64,000 nt of DNA from Pseudomonas protegens (GTDB lineage Bacteria > Pseudomonadota > Gammaproteobacteria > Pseudomonadales > Pseudomonadaceae), in NCBI RefSeq assembly GCF_013407925.2, contig NZ_CP060201.1, forward strand, positions 6,619,001-6,683,000, in the 5' to 3' direction. The notes beneath the pieces are model-generated. The model did no database searches, was not told where the DNA came from, and saw only the letters and a program-made list of their open reading frames with translations. Both the position numbers and the translations under genes were made by a program. Below, piece by piece: positions 25,207-38,900 of the stretch. Each line of letters starts with the position of its first letter. Positions within the stretch are counted from its first letter, which is position 1.

Positions 25207-26930
25207 TCATGAGGTCACCTTGCCGGCCGGCACCAGGAGGCCGTCGTGCCACCAGGACGCCAGGCTGTAGACGTGCGGCGCCTTGAGCAGGGTGAAATGG
25301 TTACCCGGCCCGTACCAGGTCTGCAGGTGATCCGTGTGTCGGCTCCAGCCCTCGATCATGCCGGCCTGCTCGCGCTGGTTGCCCTGTGCATCCAGCGTCG
25401 GATCATCGGCCAACACCAGGCGCACCGGGCCGTTGTAGCGCTGGCGCGGCTGGTAAACCGTGCGCAGCGCAGCACCAAAGGCACGCGCCGGCCCTTGCAT
25501 CACCTCAGGTGTGGAACGCGCCGAGAGCATGCCGACGCGCACCATGGCGGCGTGCAAGGCTGCCATTTGTGCCGACTCATCCAGGTCGGCGAAGGCCTGC
25601 TGATCAATCCCGAACGGTTTTCCAGCCGCCAGTTGCAGGGTTTCGATCAGGCGCAGTAACACGCCGGGCGCGGTATACGGTTTGCCAACCACCCCCGAAC
25701 TGCCCGGCGATTCACTGTCGACCAGGGTCAGCGACAATACTTCGCGCCCCTGGGCCTGCAGACGCAGCGCCATCTCGAAGGCCACCCAGCCGCCAAAAGA
25801 ATGCCCGAGCAGATGCACCGGCCCATTCGGGCATTGCTGTTCCAGCGCCTGCAGATAAGCCTGCGCCGCCGTCTCCACGCGGCTGTGGGGCAACGCCTTG
25901 GCGTCCAGCCCGCGGGGTTGCAGGCCATGGATCGGCCAGGCCGGCCCGAACGCATCACTCAGGCCGATAAACCCCGTGACGCTGTCGCCGGCCCCCGGTA
26001 TGCAGAAGATCGGTGCCTGCCCGGCCTGCCCGCTCTGAATCGTCAGCAGCGGCTGGTAAGGCGTGTTGGCCGGTGTTGCCGGCAAGGCCTTCAAGGCATC
26101 GCCGATGGCCTGCCCCAACGCCGCGATGTGCGGCGCCTGCATCATGCTCTGGTGGTCGCCAGGCACCCTGATACGTTGCAGCAGGCCCGCCGGGACAACC
26201 TGATCCCAACCCAGCGTGTCACTGCTGCGCGAGGCCTCATCCATGCGTTCTTCGGCCGTGAACAAATGCACCGGCATGGTCAGCGGCAACACGCTGTAAT
26301 GGGCTTGCGCATGGCCGTGGGAGACTTCACGGTCCAGGTAGGCCCACAGGGCCTCACGGGACAGCGCCGCCAACTGCGGTTGCAGCAGGCCGGCGTCGCG
26401 GCAGCGTTGCCACAGGGTGTCAAAGTCCATCTGCGCCGCGTCACCCTCCAACTGCGCGAGGGTGGCCAGCGCCTGCCCATCCACCGGCCGTTGAACCTGG
26501 CAGAAGGCGCGGCACTGTTCGAGCAGGTGCAGGCTGTGGGCATGGGCCACCGACCAGCGCGCCTTGCCTTGATCGACCAGACGCGGCACGTGGGTGTCGA
26601 GCAGGCCGAGGAAACTCACCTCCTCGTCCATGCCGATCAGCTGCGCGGCGATTTCATACGCCAGCAACCCGCCGAACGACCAGCCGGCCAAACGGTAAGG
26701 GCCGTGCGGCTGCACGCTACGCATCATCTCGATGTGCCGTGCGGCCAGGCATTCCAGGGTCCGCAACTGCGGCTCGCCCCAGGCCACGCCTTCCAGGCCG
26801 TAGACCGGAATATCCGCATCCACATGCCGGGCCAGCGCCGGGAAATACACATTCAGCCCGCTGAACTCATGCACCAGGAACAGCGGCGCCTGGGTACCGC
26901 CGGCACGTACCGTGACCAGGCCCTGCTCGA
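25207..26930 (-). other. Tandem type I thioesterase domains
   Basis: First domain about 26080-26930 with GWSFGG (Ser codon 26677-26679); second about 25207-26070 with GHSFGG (Ser codon 25798-25800) and GNHFTLL near its end for the catalytic His. The pair closes the eight-atom-chain allo-Thr14 to Lys18 lactone in this family; the second usually has an editing or supporting role. Boundaries are approximate. Confidence 0.88.
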
Positions 26931-29900
26931 GTGCCGGCGCATCGCTGCGCAAGCGCAGCAGCGCGGCCATCGAGGCGACGCTGGCATGCTGGAACAACTG
27001 CGCCAGGGTGACCGGCAGGCCGTCCTGGGTCAGCAGGCTGACCAGGCGAATCGCCAGCAGCGAATGCCCGCCCATTTCGAAGAAACTGTCGTGGCGCCCT
27101 ACCCTTGCCAGCTTCAGCACCTGGGCCCAGTGGCCCGCCAGGCGTTCTTCCAGCGCCCCGACCGGCGCCGCATAGTCGCGGCTAAGCACCGCCTGCTCAG
27201 GCGCCGGCAACGCCTTGCGGTCGAGTTTGCCGTTCGGTGTCACCGGCAAGCTGTCCAGTTGGACATAGGCGCTCGGCAGCATGTACTGCGGCAAGTGGCT
27301 CAGCAGTTCTTCACGCAGTTGCTCGATCGAACCCGGCGAACCGCACAGGTAAGCCACCAACTGCTTGCCGGCGACCTGCCCTTCACTGTCGTCGCGAGCC
27401 ATGACCACGGCTTCCCGCACGCCTTCACAGGCCAGCAGCGCGCTTTCGACTTCGCCCAATTCGATACGGAAACCGCGGATTTTCACCTGGTCATCGTTGC
27501 GCCCCAGGTATTCCAGGGTGCCGTCCGGCAACCAACGGCCGAGGTCGCCGGTCTTGTACAGACGGCCCGGGCCATCGCTGAACGGGTCGGCCAGGAAGCG
27601 CTCACTGCTCAGTTGCGGCTGGTTGAGGTAACCGCGGGCGATCCCGATACCGGCCAGGTGAATCTCACCGGCCACCCCCAGGCCCGTCGGATGCCCATGG
27701 GCGTCCAGCACATACACGCGGGTGTTGGCGATCGGACGCCCAATGGCACGTGGATGGGGGTTGGCGGCAAACACTTCATTGGCGGTGGCAATGATCGTCG
27801 CTTCAGTCGGGCCATAGGTATTGAGCAGGCGCGGCGTGTGGCCGCTGCGCAGGAACCAATGCTGCACCGCCTCCGGGCTCAGTTCTTCGCCGCCCACCAC
27901 AATGACTCGCACAGAGGCCGGAATGGCAGTGCTGTGATCGTCCGCCAGGCCTTGCCAGAAGCGGGTCGGCAAGCTGATCACCGACAGCCGTGCCTGCGCC
28001 GCCAGGCCCCAGAATTGCGCGGCATCGGTCAACCAGTCGGCACTGCGCAGTACCAGGGTGGCGCCGCAAGTCAGCGCGCCAAAGATCTCCTCGATGGACG
28101 CATCGAAGTTGATGGTCGCAAATTGCAGCGCACGATCCCCCGCCCCCAAGCCGGTCAAGCCACGAATCGCCTGGATCTCATTGCACAGGCCCGCATGCTC
28201 GATCATCACGCCCTTCGGCGTGCCGGTCGAACCGGAGGTATAGAGCACATAGGCCAGGTGTTCGCTGGCAAGCCCCAACTGCGCAGGCTGCGGGTTGTGC
28301 GTGCCCAGCTCGCGCCAGGGTTGCAGCGCGCTGTTCAAGGTCACCACCTGCATGGCCTGCGGCAACGTGCCGAGCAGCGGCAGCACCGCGTATTCGCTGA
28401 GCAACACCCGTGGCGCACTGTCGCCGAGCATGAAGGCCAGACGTTGCGGCGGGTAAGCCGGGTCGAGCGGCACGTAAGCAGCACCGGACTTGAGGGTGGC
28501 GAGCAAGGCCACCACCATCTGCATCCCGCGCTCCAGCGCGATGGCGACACGCTCGTCAGGCTGCACGCCGAGGGCAATCAAATGATGGGCCAACTGGTTG
28601 GCCTGGGCATTCAACTCGGCGTAGCTCAGCGCCTGGCCGTCGAACTCCAGGGCAATCGCGTCGGGGCTGCGCAGCACCTGGGCCTCGAACAGGCCATGGA
28701 TCAATTGATCCTGAGCTTCGTCGGTGTGGGTCTGGTTGAACTCCAGCAGCACCTGCTGACGTTCGGCCAGCGGCAGGATCTCCAGGCTGCTCAGCGATGC
28801 GTCCGGGGTACGTTCCAGGGCGTCCACCAGGCTGTCGAGTGCGCCGTGCATATAGCCGCAGACCCGTTGTGCGCCGACTTCCGTGCTGACCTGAACGGTC
28901 AGGGCGAAGGCCTGGCCGAAGTCGTCGACGTCCAGCGACAGTGGGTAGTTGCTGCGTTCTTCACCGCCCAGGGCGTGGATGCCGGTCCATACCGCGATGT
29001 CTTCACTGGAGGCGGCACTGGCACTGTGACGATAGTTGAGCAAGGCACTGAACAAAGGTGCCGGAGCGGCCACACCACTGCAACGCTGGGCCAGGGCCAG
29101 CGACGCGTGTTCATGACCGAGCAGCGTGGTCAAGCGTGCATGGGTGGCCTTGACCCCAGCCTGCGCCCCCTCGGCGCCCACACTGACGCGCAACGGCAAG
29201 GTATTGAGAAACAGCCCCAAGGCGCGTTCACCGCCCTGCAGCCCGCCCATCAGCACCGTGCCAAACACCACCTCATCCTGGCCGCAGACATGGGCCAGTA
29301 CCTGGGCCCACGCCACATGCATCAGGCTCGCGGCGCTGACGCCCAGTTGCCGTGCGGCGCTGCGCAGACGCTGGCCAAGGCCCTCCTCCACCAGCAGTTG
29401 CGCCGTTTCCAGAGTGCCGCCGGCTTGCACATCGTGCAGGCCAAACGGCAGGGTCGGCTCGTCGATGTCCGCCAGCATCGCGCGGAAAAACGCTTCGTGC
29501 TCCTGCTCCGTCAGGCCCAGGCGTGCCTGGGCCACATAGTTGCGGTACGGCACCGGCGCGCTCAAGCGGTCCTGCTGAGCGGTGAGGAACGCCTGCAACT
29601 CGTACTGCAAGAGATCCATGGCGAGGTGATCGAACAGCATGTGGTGGAACATCAGCAGCGCACACCACTGCTGTTGCGCAACGTCATAGGCACCCACCAG
29701 GCGCATCAGCGGTGCATCGCGCAGGTCCATGCGGAAATGCTGCGGGTTGAAACGCTCACGCAACTGCGCACCGGCGTCGCCTTCATCCTCCAGGCTCAAC
29801 TCTTCCAGGGCGAACGGCACGTGGCGCAACACCACCTGCACCGGCTCGCTCAAGCCTTCCCAGCGCATGGTGGAGCGCAGGATATCGTTACGCTCGACCA

Positions 29901-32900
29901 CGCCCTGCAAGGCTTGGGCAAAGGCATCGAGGCGCTCGCGACTATCGAAGTTGAACGACGCCTGCTCCAGGTACAAGTCGCCCTCATCCGCCAACAGATG
30001 GTGATACAGGATGCCTTCCTGCAACGGCGTCATGCCGTAGATGTCCTGTACGTTGGCCAGTTGGCCCGGCACGCTGGCCACGATGCTGTCGATCTCGTCC
30101 TGGCTGAGGTTGGCCAGCGGCAGCAACTCGGGCGTGATGCGTCGGCAATCAGGCGCAATGGCATTGGCCGGAATCACCAGCGCGCGGCTGCTGCCGACGA
30201 CTTTGGCCAACCCGGCCAGGGTCGGATGGGTAAACAAGGCGCCGACGTCGACCCGCAGGTCTTCCTGGCGCATGCGCTCCACCAGCTTGACCGCCAGCAA
30301 CGAATGGCCGCCGAGTTCGAAGAAGTTGTCATGCCGACCCACTTGTTCCAGCTGCAGCACTTGCTCCCAGACCCGTGCCAGGCGGCGTTCGATACGCCCT
30401 TGCGGCGCCTGGTAATCACGGCTCGCCACCGCCGATTGATCCGGGGCCGGCAAGGCTTTGCGGTCCAGTTTGCGGTTCGGCGTGAGCGGCAGCGCTTGCA
30501 GGGTGACGAAGGCCGACGGAATCATGTATTCCGCCAGCAACGGCGCCAGGTAGCTGCGCAAACCGGCGGCGCTCAGCTCGACCCCGGCATGCGGCACCAC
30601 GTAGGCCACCAGGCGTTTCTCGCCGGGACGGTCTTCGCGTGCAATCACTGCAACTTCCTTGACGCCGGCGCAGTTGCCCAGGCGCGATTCGATTTCGCTC
30701 AGCTCGATGCGGAAACCGCGCACCTTGACCTGGAAGTCGTTACGGCCCAGGTACTCGATCGAGCCGTCCGCAAGGTAGCGTGCCAAGTCACCGGTCTTGT
30801 ACATCCGCGCACCCGGTACCGGGCTGAACGGGTCGGCAATAAAGCGCTCGGCACTGATCACATCAAGGTTCAGATAACCGCGTGCGACGCCGTCGCCACC
30901 GATGAAAATCTCCCCCGCCACGCCGAACGGCACTGGCTGCTGCCGGCTGTCGAGCAGGTAGATGCGGGTGTTGGCCATCGGTTTGCCGATGGTGGTGTTG
31001 CCATTGATGTCGCCGGTGTAACTCACGTAAGCCGCTGTACAGGACACCGTCGCCTCGGTCGGGCCGTAGGTGTTGATCAGCCGCACGTGGGCCGGGCGCG
31101 CCTCGTCCCAGAGTTTGAGTTTTTGCGCCGACAACGCATCCCCCGTGACGTTGATCAAGCGCACATCGCGCAGATGGGCCTGGGCCTGCTGCGGATCGTG
31201 ATGCCATTCAGCGGCCAGGGTGTGCCAGTGAGCGGCCGTCAGGTGCAGGAAGGTCGGGCTAATGGCCGGGTCCCGCGCGGCTTCGGTGCCGAACACATGG
31301 CGGCTTGGCGCCAGGGTCGCGCCCGCCAACAGGGCCGGGAAGATCTCCTCCACCGACAGGTCGAAGTTCAGCGTGTTCTGTTGCAACACGGTGTCCTGCG
31401 GCGTCAAGCCGAACAGGCGCGCGGCGTCGAGGCTGTAGTTGACCAGCCCGCGGTGTTCGATCATCACCCCTTTGGGGTTGCCGGTGGAGCCGGAGGTGTA
31501 GATCACATAAGCCAGGTGACGGGCATTGAGGCCCGGCACCACCGGGTTGTGTTCGGCGCCGTCGAGCGGTTCATCCAGCAGCACACGGGGGATCGCCAGG
31601 GCCGGCAGACGGTCCTGCAACGGGCGCTGGGTCAACACCGCCGACGGTGTACTGTCGGCGATCATGTAAGCCAGGCGCTCCGGTGGGTAATTGGGGTCCA
31701 ACGGCACATAAGCGGCGCCGGCCTTGAGCACCCCGAGCAGGCCCACCAGCACCTCATCGCCGCGCTCGGCGCAGATCGCCACGCGCTGGTCCGGGCCAAT
31801 GCCCAGACCGATCAGGTGGTGCGCCAGGCGGTTGGCCCGGCGGTTGAGCTCGGCATAACGGATGCGCTGCGCTCCGAACGCCACCGCAATGGCCTGCGGC
31901 GCGGCCTCGACCCGGGCTTCGAACAACTGGTGAATAGTGGCCTCGTGCGGGTAGGCGACTTCGGTATTGTTGAGTGCGTGCAGCAGGTGATCGCGCTCCT
32001 CCTCATCCACCAGCGCGATATGCGCCAACTGCGCCTGGTCATCGGCAACCATCGCCTGCAGCAGTCGCTCGAAATACCCCAGATACCGTTGCAGGGTGCT
32101 CTCGTCAAACAGCGCCGTGGCGTACTCCAGGTTACCGGCGATGTGGCCTTGCACTTCACCCAGGTCCAGGGACAGGTCGAATTTGGCAAAGCTGCTGGTC
32201 TCGCCGACCGCTTCGAACTGCAGGTCCCCCATGACCAGGCTTGGGCCGTCGCTGTTCTGCCAGGTCAGCAGGGTCTGGAACACCGGGCTATGGGCCAGGC
32301 TGCGCGCCGGTTTGACCACTTCCACCACTTGCTCGAACGGCAAGTCCTGATGGGCTTGCGCTGCCAGCGTGCGGTCCCTGGCATGGGCCAGCAAGGCGGC
32401 AACGGTCAGGTCCTCGCCCGCACCGATACGCACGGCGAGGGTGTTGACGAACAGGCCGATCAGGCCTTCGACTTCGGCACGCATGCGGTTGGCAGCCGGC
32501 GAACCGATCACCACCTCATCCTGGCCGGACAGACGGCAGAGCAGCGCGCCCCACGCGGCCATCATGGTCATGTACAGCGTGGTGCCGTGGCGTTGACTCA
32601 AGGCCTTGAGCCCGGCGGTCAGGTTGACGTCGAGCAACAGGGTCAAGGTCGCGCCACTGTAGTCCTGGCGCGCCGGACGTGGGCGGTCGGTGGGCAGCAT
32701 CAGCAAGGCGGGCGCATCCGCCAGCGCTTGCTGCCAGTACTGGCTCTGTTGCTGCAACACCTCGCCACTCAACCAGCGGCGCTGCCACACGGCAAAATCG
32801 CCGTATTGCAGGGCCAGCGGCGGCAGCGGGTCCGGCTGGCCGTGACGGAAGGCCTCGTACAGCGCCATCAATTCACGGGTCAGCACGCCCATCGACCAGC

Positions 32901-35900
32901 CATCGGAGACGATGTGGTGCATGGTCAACAACAGCACGTGATGATCGTCGGCACGCTGCAACAGCTGTGCACGAATCAGCGGCCCCTGTTCCAGGTCGAA
33001 CGGTTGCAGCGCGTCGGCGCTGATGTGCGCTTGCAGTGCCGCCTCGCTGTCGACGTCCAGACGCCGCAGGGCAAAGGCGCGCTCGGCCGGATCGATACGC
33101 ACCAGCGCCTCGCTGTTGTGCTGCACGAAACGACTGCGCAGGGCTTCGTGGCGCGCCACGATGGTCGTGAGCGCGCGTTCCAGCGCGTCGGCATCCAGGT
33201 GACCGCGCAGCCTGAGGGCAATCGGCATGTTGTAGGCGGTGCTGGCACCTTCCATCTGCGCCAGGAACCACAAGCGCTGCTGGGCAAACGACAGCGGCAA
33301 GTCCTGGTCGCGCGGCACCGGCAAAATCGCCGGCAAGTTGCTGCGCGATGCCTGTGCCAGCACCTGGGCCAATGCCGCCAGTTGCGGCTGGGCAAACAGA
33401 TCGGCCAGGGCCAGTTCCACACCCAGACGTTGGCGCACTTGGGAAATCAGGCGCATCGCCAACAGCGAATGGCCGCCCAATTCAAAGAAATGCCCTTGTC
33501 GACCAATCTGCTCCAGCCCCAGCAGGTCCTGCCAGATTTGCGCCAGGGTCGCTTCAACCTCGCCCTCGGGCGCTTCATACACACCGCTGACCACCGCGTC
33601 GAGGCCCGGTGCCGGCAAGGCCTTGCGATCCAGCTTGCCGTTGGGGTTCAGGGGCAATGCGTCAAGTTGCACGTAGGCCGACGGCACCATGTACTCCGGC
33701 AGTGCGCTCTGCAGATAGGTGCGCAGGTCTTCGATCTGTGGCGCAAGGCCGGTGAAGTAGGCCACCAGCCGCTCATCACGTACCAGTACCGCAGCCTCGG
33801 TCACTTCGGGGTGGGCCGCGAGCAGCGCTTCGATTTCACCCAGCTCGATGCGCAGGCCGCGGATCTTGACCTGGTCGTCGTTGCGGCCCAGATAGTCGAG
33901 CGTGCCGTCGGCGCGGTAACGCGCCAGGTCACCGGTTCGGTACATGCGCCCGCCCGGCGTGAACGGATCGTCGAGGAAGCGTTCGGCGGTCAGCGCTTCA
34001 CGGTTGAGGTAGCCACGCGCCACGCCGGCGCCGCCGATGTAGAGCTCACCCACGCTGCCGGTCGGCAGCAGTTGCCCGTAGGCGTCCAGCACGTAGAGCC
34101 TGAGGTTGCGCAGTGGCCGGCCCAGGGGAATATCGGCGGCACCGTAGCGGCCGAGGTCAGCGTCGACCGCATGCCAGGCGACCACGTCGCTGCACTCGGT
34201 CGGGCCATAACTGTTGATGAACTGCGGGCGCGGCACCGGCAGTCTTTCCAATTGCGACAGCTTGATCGGCTCGCCCCCCAGCACCACGCGGCGCAGGCGA
34301 CTCAAGGCGGACTGCTGGTCGGCGTCGATCAGCGCATAGAACGCGCTGGGGGCCAGGTTGATGTGGGTGATCGACTGCTCGCCGATCTGGCGCACGATGC
34401 TCGAAGGATCAAACGGGGTGTCCGCCAGATGCAAGGTGGCACCCACGGCCAGGCTGGCGAAGATGTTTTTCTGGGTCAGGTCGAAGCTGTGGGACGTCAG
34501 CAGCAACACCGCATCGCCCGCATCCAGACCCACGTCGTCAAGGTACCAGCCAAGCATGTTGACCACGCCCTGATGCTCGACCATGACGCCCTTGGGCTGG
34601 CCGGTGGAGCCGGAGGTGTAGATCACATAGGTCAAGTGCGTGGCCGTCAGTTCAGCCACCTGCGGGTCATGCAGGTACGGGCTGTACGCATCATCACGGT
34701 CGAGGTCGACCACCGGCAGGCCCGGCTCGCCGGCCAGGTGTGCGCTCGCACTGTGCACCAGCAGCGCCGCCGGGGCGCTGTCGTGCAGCATGTAGTGAAT
34801 GCGCTCCAGCGGGTAGTTCGGGTCGATAGGCACATAGGCGCCGCCGGCCTTGAGAATGGCCAGCAAACCGACAATCAGCTCGGCACTGCGCTCCACGCAG
34901 ATCGCCACGCGCTCATCCGGCTGTACACCAAGCTCGCGCAAGTGGTGGGCCAGTCGGTTGGCACGCTCGTTGAGCTCGCGGTAGGTCAGTGAACCGTTGC
35001 CGGCCTGCACGGCACAGGCATCCGGTGTGCGCAGCGCCTGAGCTTCGAACAGACTGTGCACCGTAGCGGCCGGCAACGCAGTGCGCAGGCCGCCAAGACC
35101 GGCCAACTGCTGTTGGCGCTCGTCTTCGTCGAGCAGCGGCACACGGGCCAGCAGCGCCTGATCGTCGGCGACCATGGCGCGCAACAGGCGCTCAAGGTAG
35201 CCGAGGTGACGGCTCAGGGTCGGCGCATCGAACAACGCCGTGGCGTAGCTCAGGGAGCCGATGATATGGCCCTGGGCCTCGCACAGCTCCAGCGACAGGT
35301 CGAACTTCGCCGCGCTGTTGATCTGGCCGCTGCCTTCCAGCACCAGGTCACCCAGTGCCGGGGCCACGCTTTCGTTGTTCTGCCACGTCAGCATGGTCTG
35401 GAAGATCGGGCTGTAGGCCATGCTGCGCACAGGTTTGATGATATCCACCACCTGTTCGAACGGCAGGTCCTGATGGGCCTGCGCGCCCAGCGTCTGGGCC
35501 TTGACCCGCGCCAGCAAGGTTTGCACGGTCGGCTCGCCCGAGGCGTCGATACGCACGGCCAGGGTGTTGACGAACAGACCGATCAGGCCTTCGACCTCGA
35601 CACGGTTGCGATTGGCCACCGGTGAACCGATCACCACTTCATCCTGCCCGGCCAGCCGGCTGAGCAACGCGCCCCAAGCCGCCAGCAGTGTCATGTACAG
35701 CGTGGTGCCATGGCGTTGGCTGAGGGTCTTGAGGCCCTGGGTCAACTCGGCATCCAGCTGCAGGCTCAGCACCGCGCCGGAAAAGTCCTGCTGCGCGGGA
35801 CGCGGGCGGTCGGTGGGCAAGGTCAACATGGCCGGCGCACCGGCCAGAGCCTGTTGCCAGTAAAGACTTTGCTGGTGCAACACCTCGCCACTCAACCAGC

Positions 35901-38900
35901 GGCGCTGCCACACGGCGAAGTCGGCGTATTGCAGGGCCAGCGGCGGCAACGGGTCGGCCAGGCCCTGGCTGAAGGCGTCATACAGCGCCATCAGCTCGCG
36001 GGTCAGCACGCCCATCGACCAACCGTCAGAGGCGATATGGTGCAGGGTCAACAGCAGTACGTGGTGTTCGTCGCCCATGCGCACCAGACGCGCGCGCAGC
36101 AACGGCCCGTTGACCAGGTCAAACGGGGCCAGCGCTTCGTGCTCGGTCAAAGCCTGCAATTGCTGCGCTGCATCGGCCCGTTCGCGCAGGTCATTGTGTT
36201 CAAGCACAAAAGCGCCTTCGACCGGGGTGATCAGCAACTGCGGCTCATCGTTGTCGACCACAAACACACTGCGCAGCACTTCATGGCGGCTGACGATCTG
36301 CGCCAGGGCGCGCTCCAGCGCCAGCGTATTAAGGGCGCCGCGCAAGCCCAGGCCAACCGGCATGTTGTAGGCGGCGCCGGCATTGTCCATCTGCGCCAGG
36401 AACCACAGGCGCTGCTGGGCAAAAGACAGTGGCAGTGGCTCTTCACGGGATACCGGCACAATCGGCGGCAGGCTGCTGCGCCCCGCCTTGGCCACCGCCT
36501 GGGCGAGGGCCGACAGTTGCGGGTGGGCAAACAGCGCTGCGAGGTCCAGCTCCACCCCCAGGTGCACGCGCACCTGGGAAATCAGACGCATGGCCAGCAA
36601 CGAATGCCCGCCCAGCTCGAAGAAGTGATCGTCACGCCCGACCTGCTCGACCTTGAGCAATTGGCTCCAGATCTGCGCCAGCGCCACTTCCACCTCGCCC
36701 TGCGGCGCTTCATAGCCACGGCTGAGCAAGGCTTCCTGATCCGGAATCGGCAGCGCTTTGCGGTCCACCTTGCCGTTATTGGTCAGCGGCAGGCTGTCGA
36801 GGCGCACATAGGCTCGCGGCACCATGTACTCCGGCAGTTGCTCTTGCAGCCAGGTGCGCAGGGCCTGGATGTCCAGCGCCTGGTGCTCGGTGAAGTAGGC
36901 CACCAGGCGCTTGCTGCCCGGCTCGTCCTCACGGGCCAGCACCACCACCTCGTTGACGTGCGGGTGTTCGCCGAGGCGGTTTTCGATTTCCCCGAGTTCA
37001 ATGCGGAAACCACGGATCTTCACTTGGTCGTCATTACGGCCCAGGCAATCAAGCTCGCCCTTGGCCAACCAGCGGCCAAGGTCGCCCGTGCGGTACATCA
37101 ACGCGCCCGGCTCGCGGCTGAACGGGTCGAGAATGAATTTCTCGGCGGTCAGTTCAGGCCGGTTCAGGTAACCCTTGGCGACGCCTTTGCCACCGATGTA
37201 GATCTCCCCGACAACGCCCAAGGGCACCGGCTGCTGGCGTTGATCGAGCAGGTAAATGCGCGTATTGGAAATCGGCCCGCCGATCGGCACGCTCTCGGCA
37301 TCGTCGGCCAGCGCACGCACTTCAAAAGTAGTGGCGTAGGTGGTGGTTTCGGTCGGCCCGTAGCAATGCACCAGACGCAGCTTGGGTGCATGCTCCAGTA
37401 GGCTGCGGAACGCCGCCGGGTCCGCGCGTTCGCCGCCGCACAACAGCATGCGCAAGCCCTTGAGGGCGTCGGGAATCAGCTGTACGTACTGGTTGAACAG
37501 CGCCGTGGTGGTGAACAGGATGGTGACCGCCGATTCGCTCAACACGGCGCCAAAACGCAGCGGGTCAAGCAGCGTGTCGTGATCGATCACCACCACTTGG
37601 CCGCCATTGAGCAAGGCGCCCCAGACGTCCATGGTGCTGGCGTCGAACGCCGGGTTGGAGGCAAAGGCGATACGGTCATGGGCATTGAAGTCGGCATAAC
37701 CGCCGTTGATCACCAGCCGTGTGATGCCCCGATGCGGCACCAGCACGCCCTTGGGCACGCCGGTGGAACCGGAGGTGTACATGATGTAGGCGACCGACTC
37801 GGCAGACTGTTCAAGGGCCGGATCGTGGACCGCTGCATCGCTCAGATCGAGGCTGTCCAGGTTCAGCTGCCCGCCGCCTTCGGGGGCTTGATGGGCGCTG
37901 GTGGTGAGCAGCCATTGCGCGCCGCTGTCCTGGCGCATGAAGGTTTGCCGGTCGGCGGGGGCGTGGACATCCAGCGGCACATACACTGCGGCGGCCTTGC
38001 TGATTGCCAGTTGGCTGACCAGCAAGTCCACGGAACGCTCCAGCAGGATGGCTACGCTGTCACCCGCCTGCACGCCCAGGCCGATCAGGTGGTGAGCCAG
38101 GCGGTTGGCGCGCCGGTTCAATTGCGCATAGCTCAGCGACTGTTCACCGTGAACCACCGCTATAGCGTCCGGCCGGATACCGACCTGAGCCTCGAACAAG
38201 GCGTGTACGGTCGAGCTCTCTGGGAACGGACGCTCGCTGTCGTTGAAGGCCTCCAGCAGTTCCTGGCGCTCAGCCTCGGGCAGCACCGACAGCTCCTGCA
38301 ACGGCGTAGCTGGCGCATGTTCCAGGGCATCGACCAGTTGCTGCAGCGCCGCTTGCATATAGACGCAGACACGCAGCGCGCCAATCCCGACCAGCGCCTG
38401 GGCATTGAGTTGAAAGCCGCTGCCGAAGTCATCGACGTTCAGCACCAGCGGGTAGTTGGTGCGCTCTTCCATGCTCAGCGCCTGAATGCCGTCCCAGGCG
38501 GCAATGTCGGCGCTGGAGACTTGCGCGGCCGCGCTGTGGCGGTAGTTGAGCAAGGTATTGAACAACGCCTGCGCCGCCGGCATGCCGCTGCAATGCTGGG
38601 CCAGCGACAAGGATGCATGCTCGTGGGCCAGCAGTTGCGCCAGTTGCGCGTGAGTGGCACGCACGGCCTCGCGGGCACCATGGGCGCCGATGCTGACCCG
38701 CAGCGGCAAGGTGTTGATGAACAAGCCCAGCGCACGCCCGGCCCCTTCACCGCCTTGCAAGCGGCCCAGCAGCACCGTGCCGAACACCACCTCATCACGG
38801 CCACTGACCTGCGCCAGCACCTGGCCCCAGGCCAGGTGCATCAGGCTCGCGGCGCTGACCCCGAGCAGCCGCGCCTGCTCACGCAGCCGCCCGCCCAGTA

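Noticed and set aside
25801..34992. 3063-residue plus-strand ORF opposite the terminal synthetase
   Set aside because: It is an antisense shadow created by the strong GC-rich codon bias of the NRPS gene; its translation is low-complexity Gln/His/Arg/Ala-rich with no domain. The same applies to 35710-37401, 37579-39897, 40825-44349, 44350-46662, 50141-54430 and 56063-58471.
33370..36509. Module 16 as an Asn or Asp module
   Set aside because: The code D-L-K-N-V-G-S-D-V differs from Asn and Asp codes (D-L-T-K...) at several positions and fits homoserine, in line with the family order.
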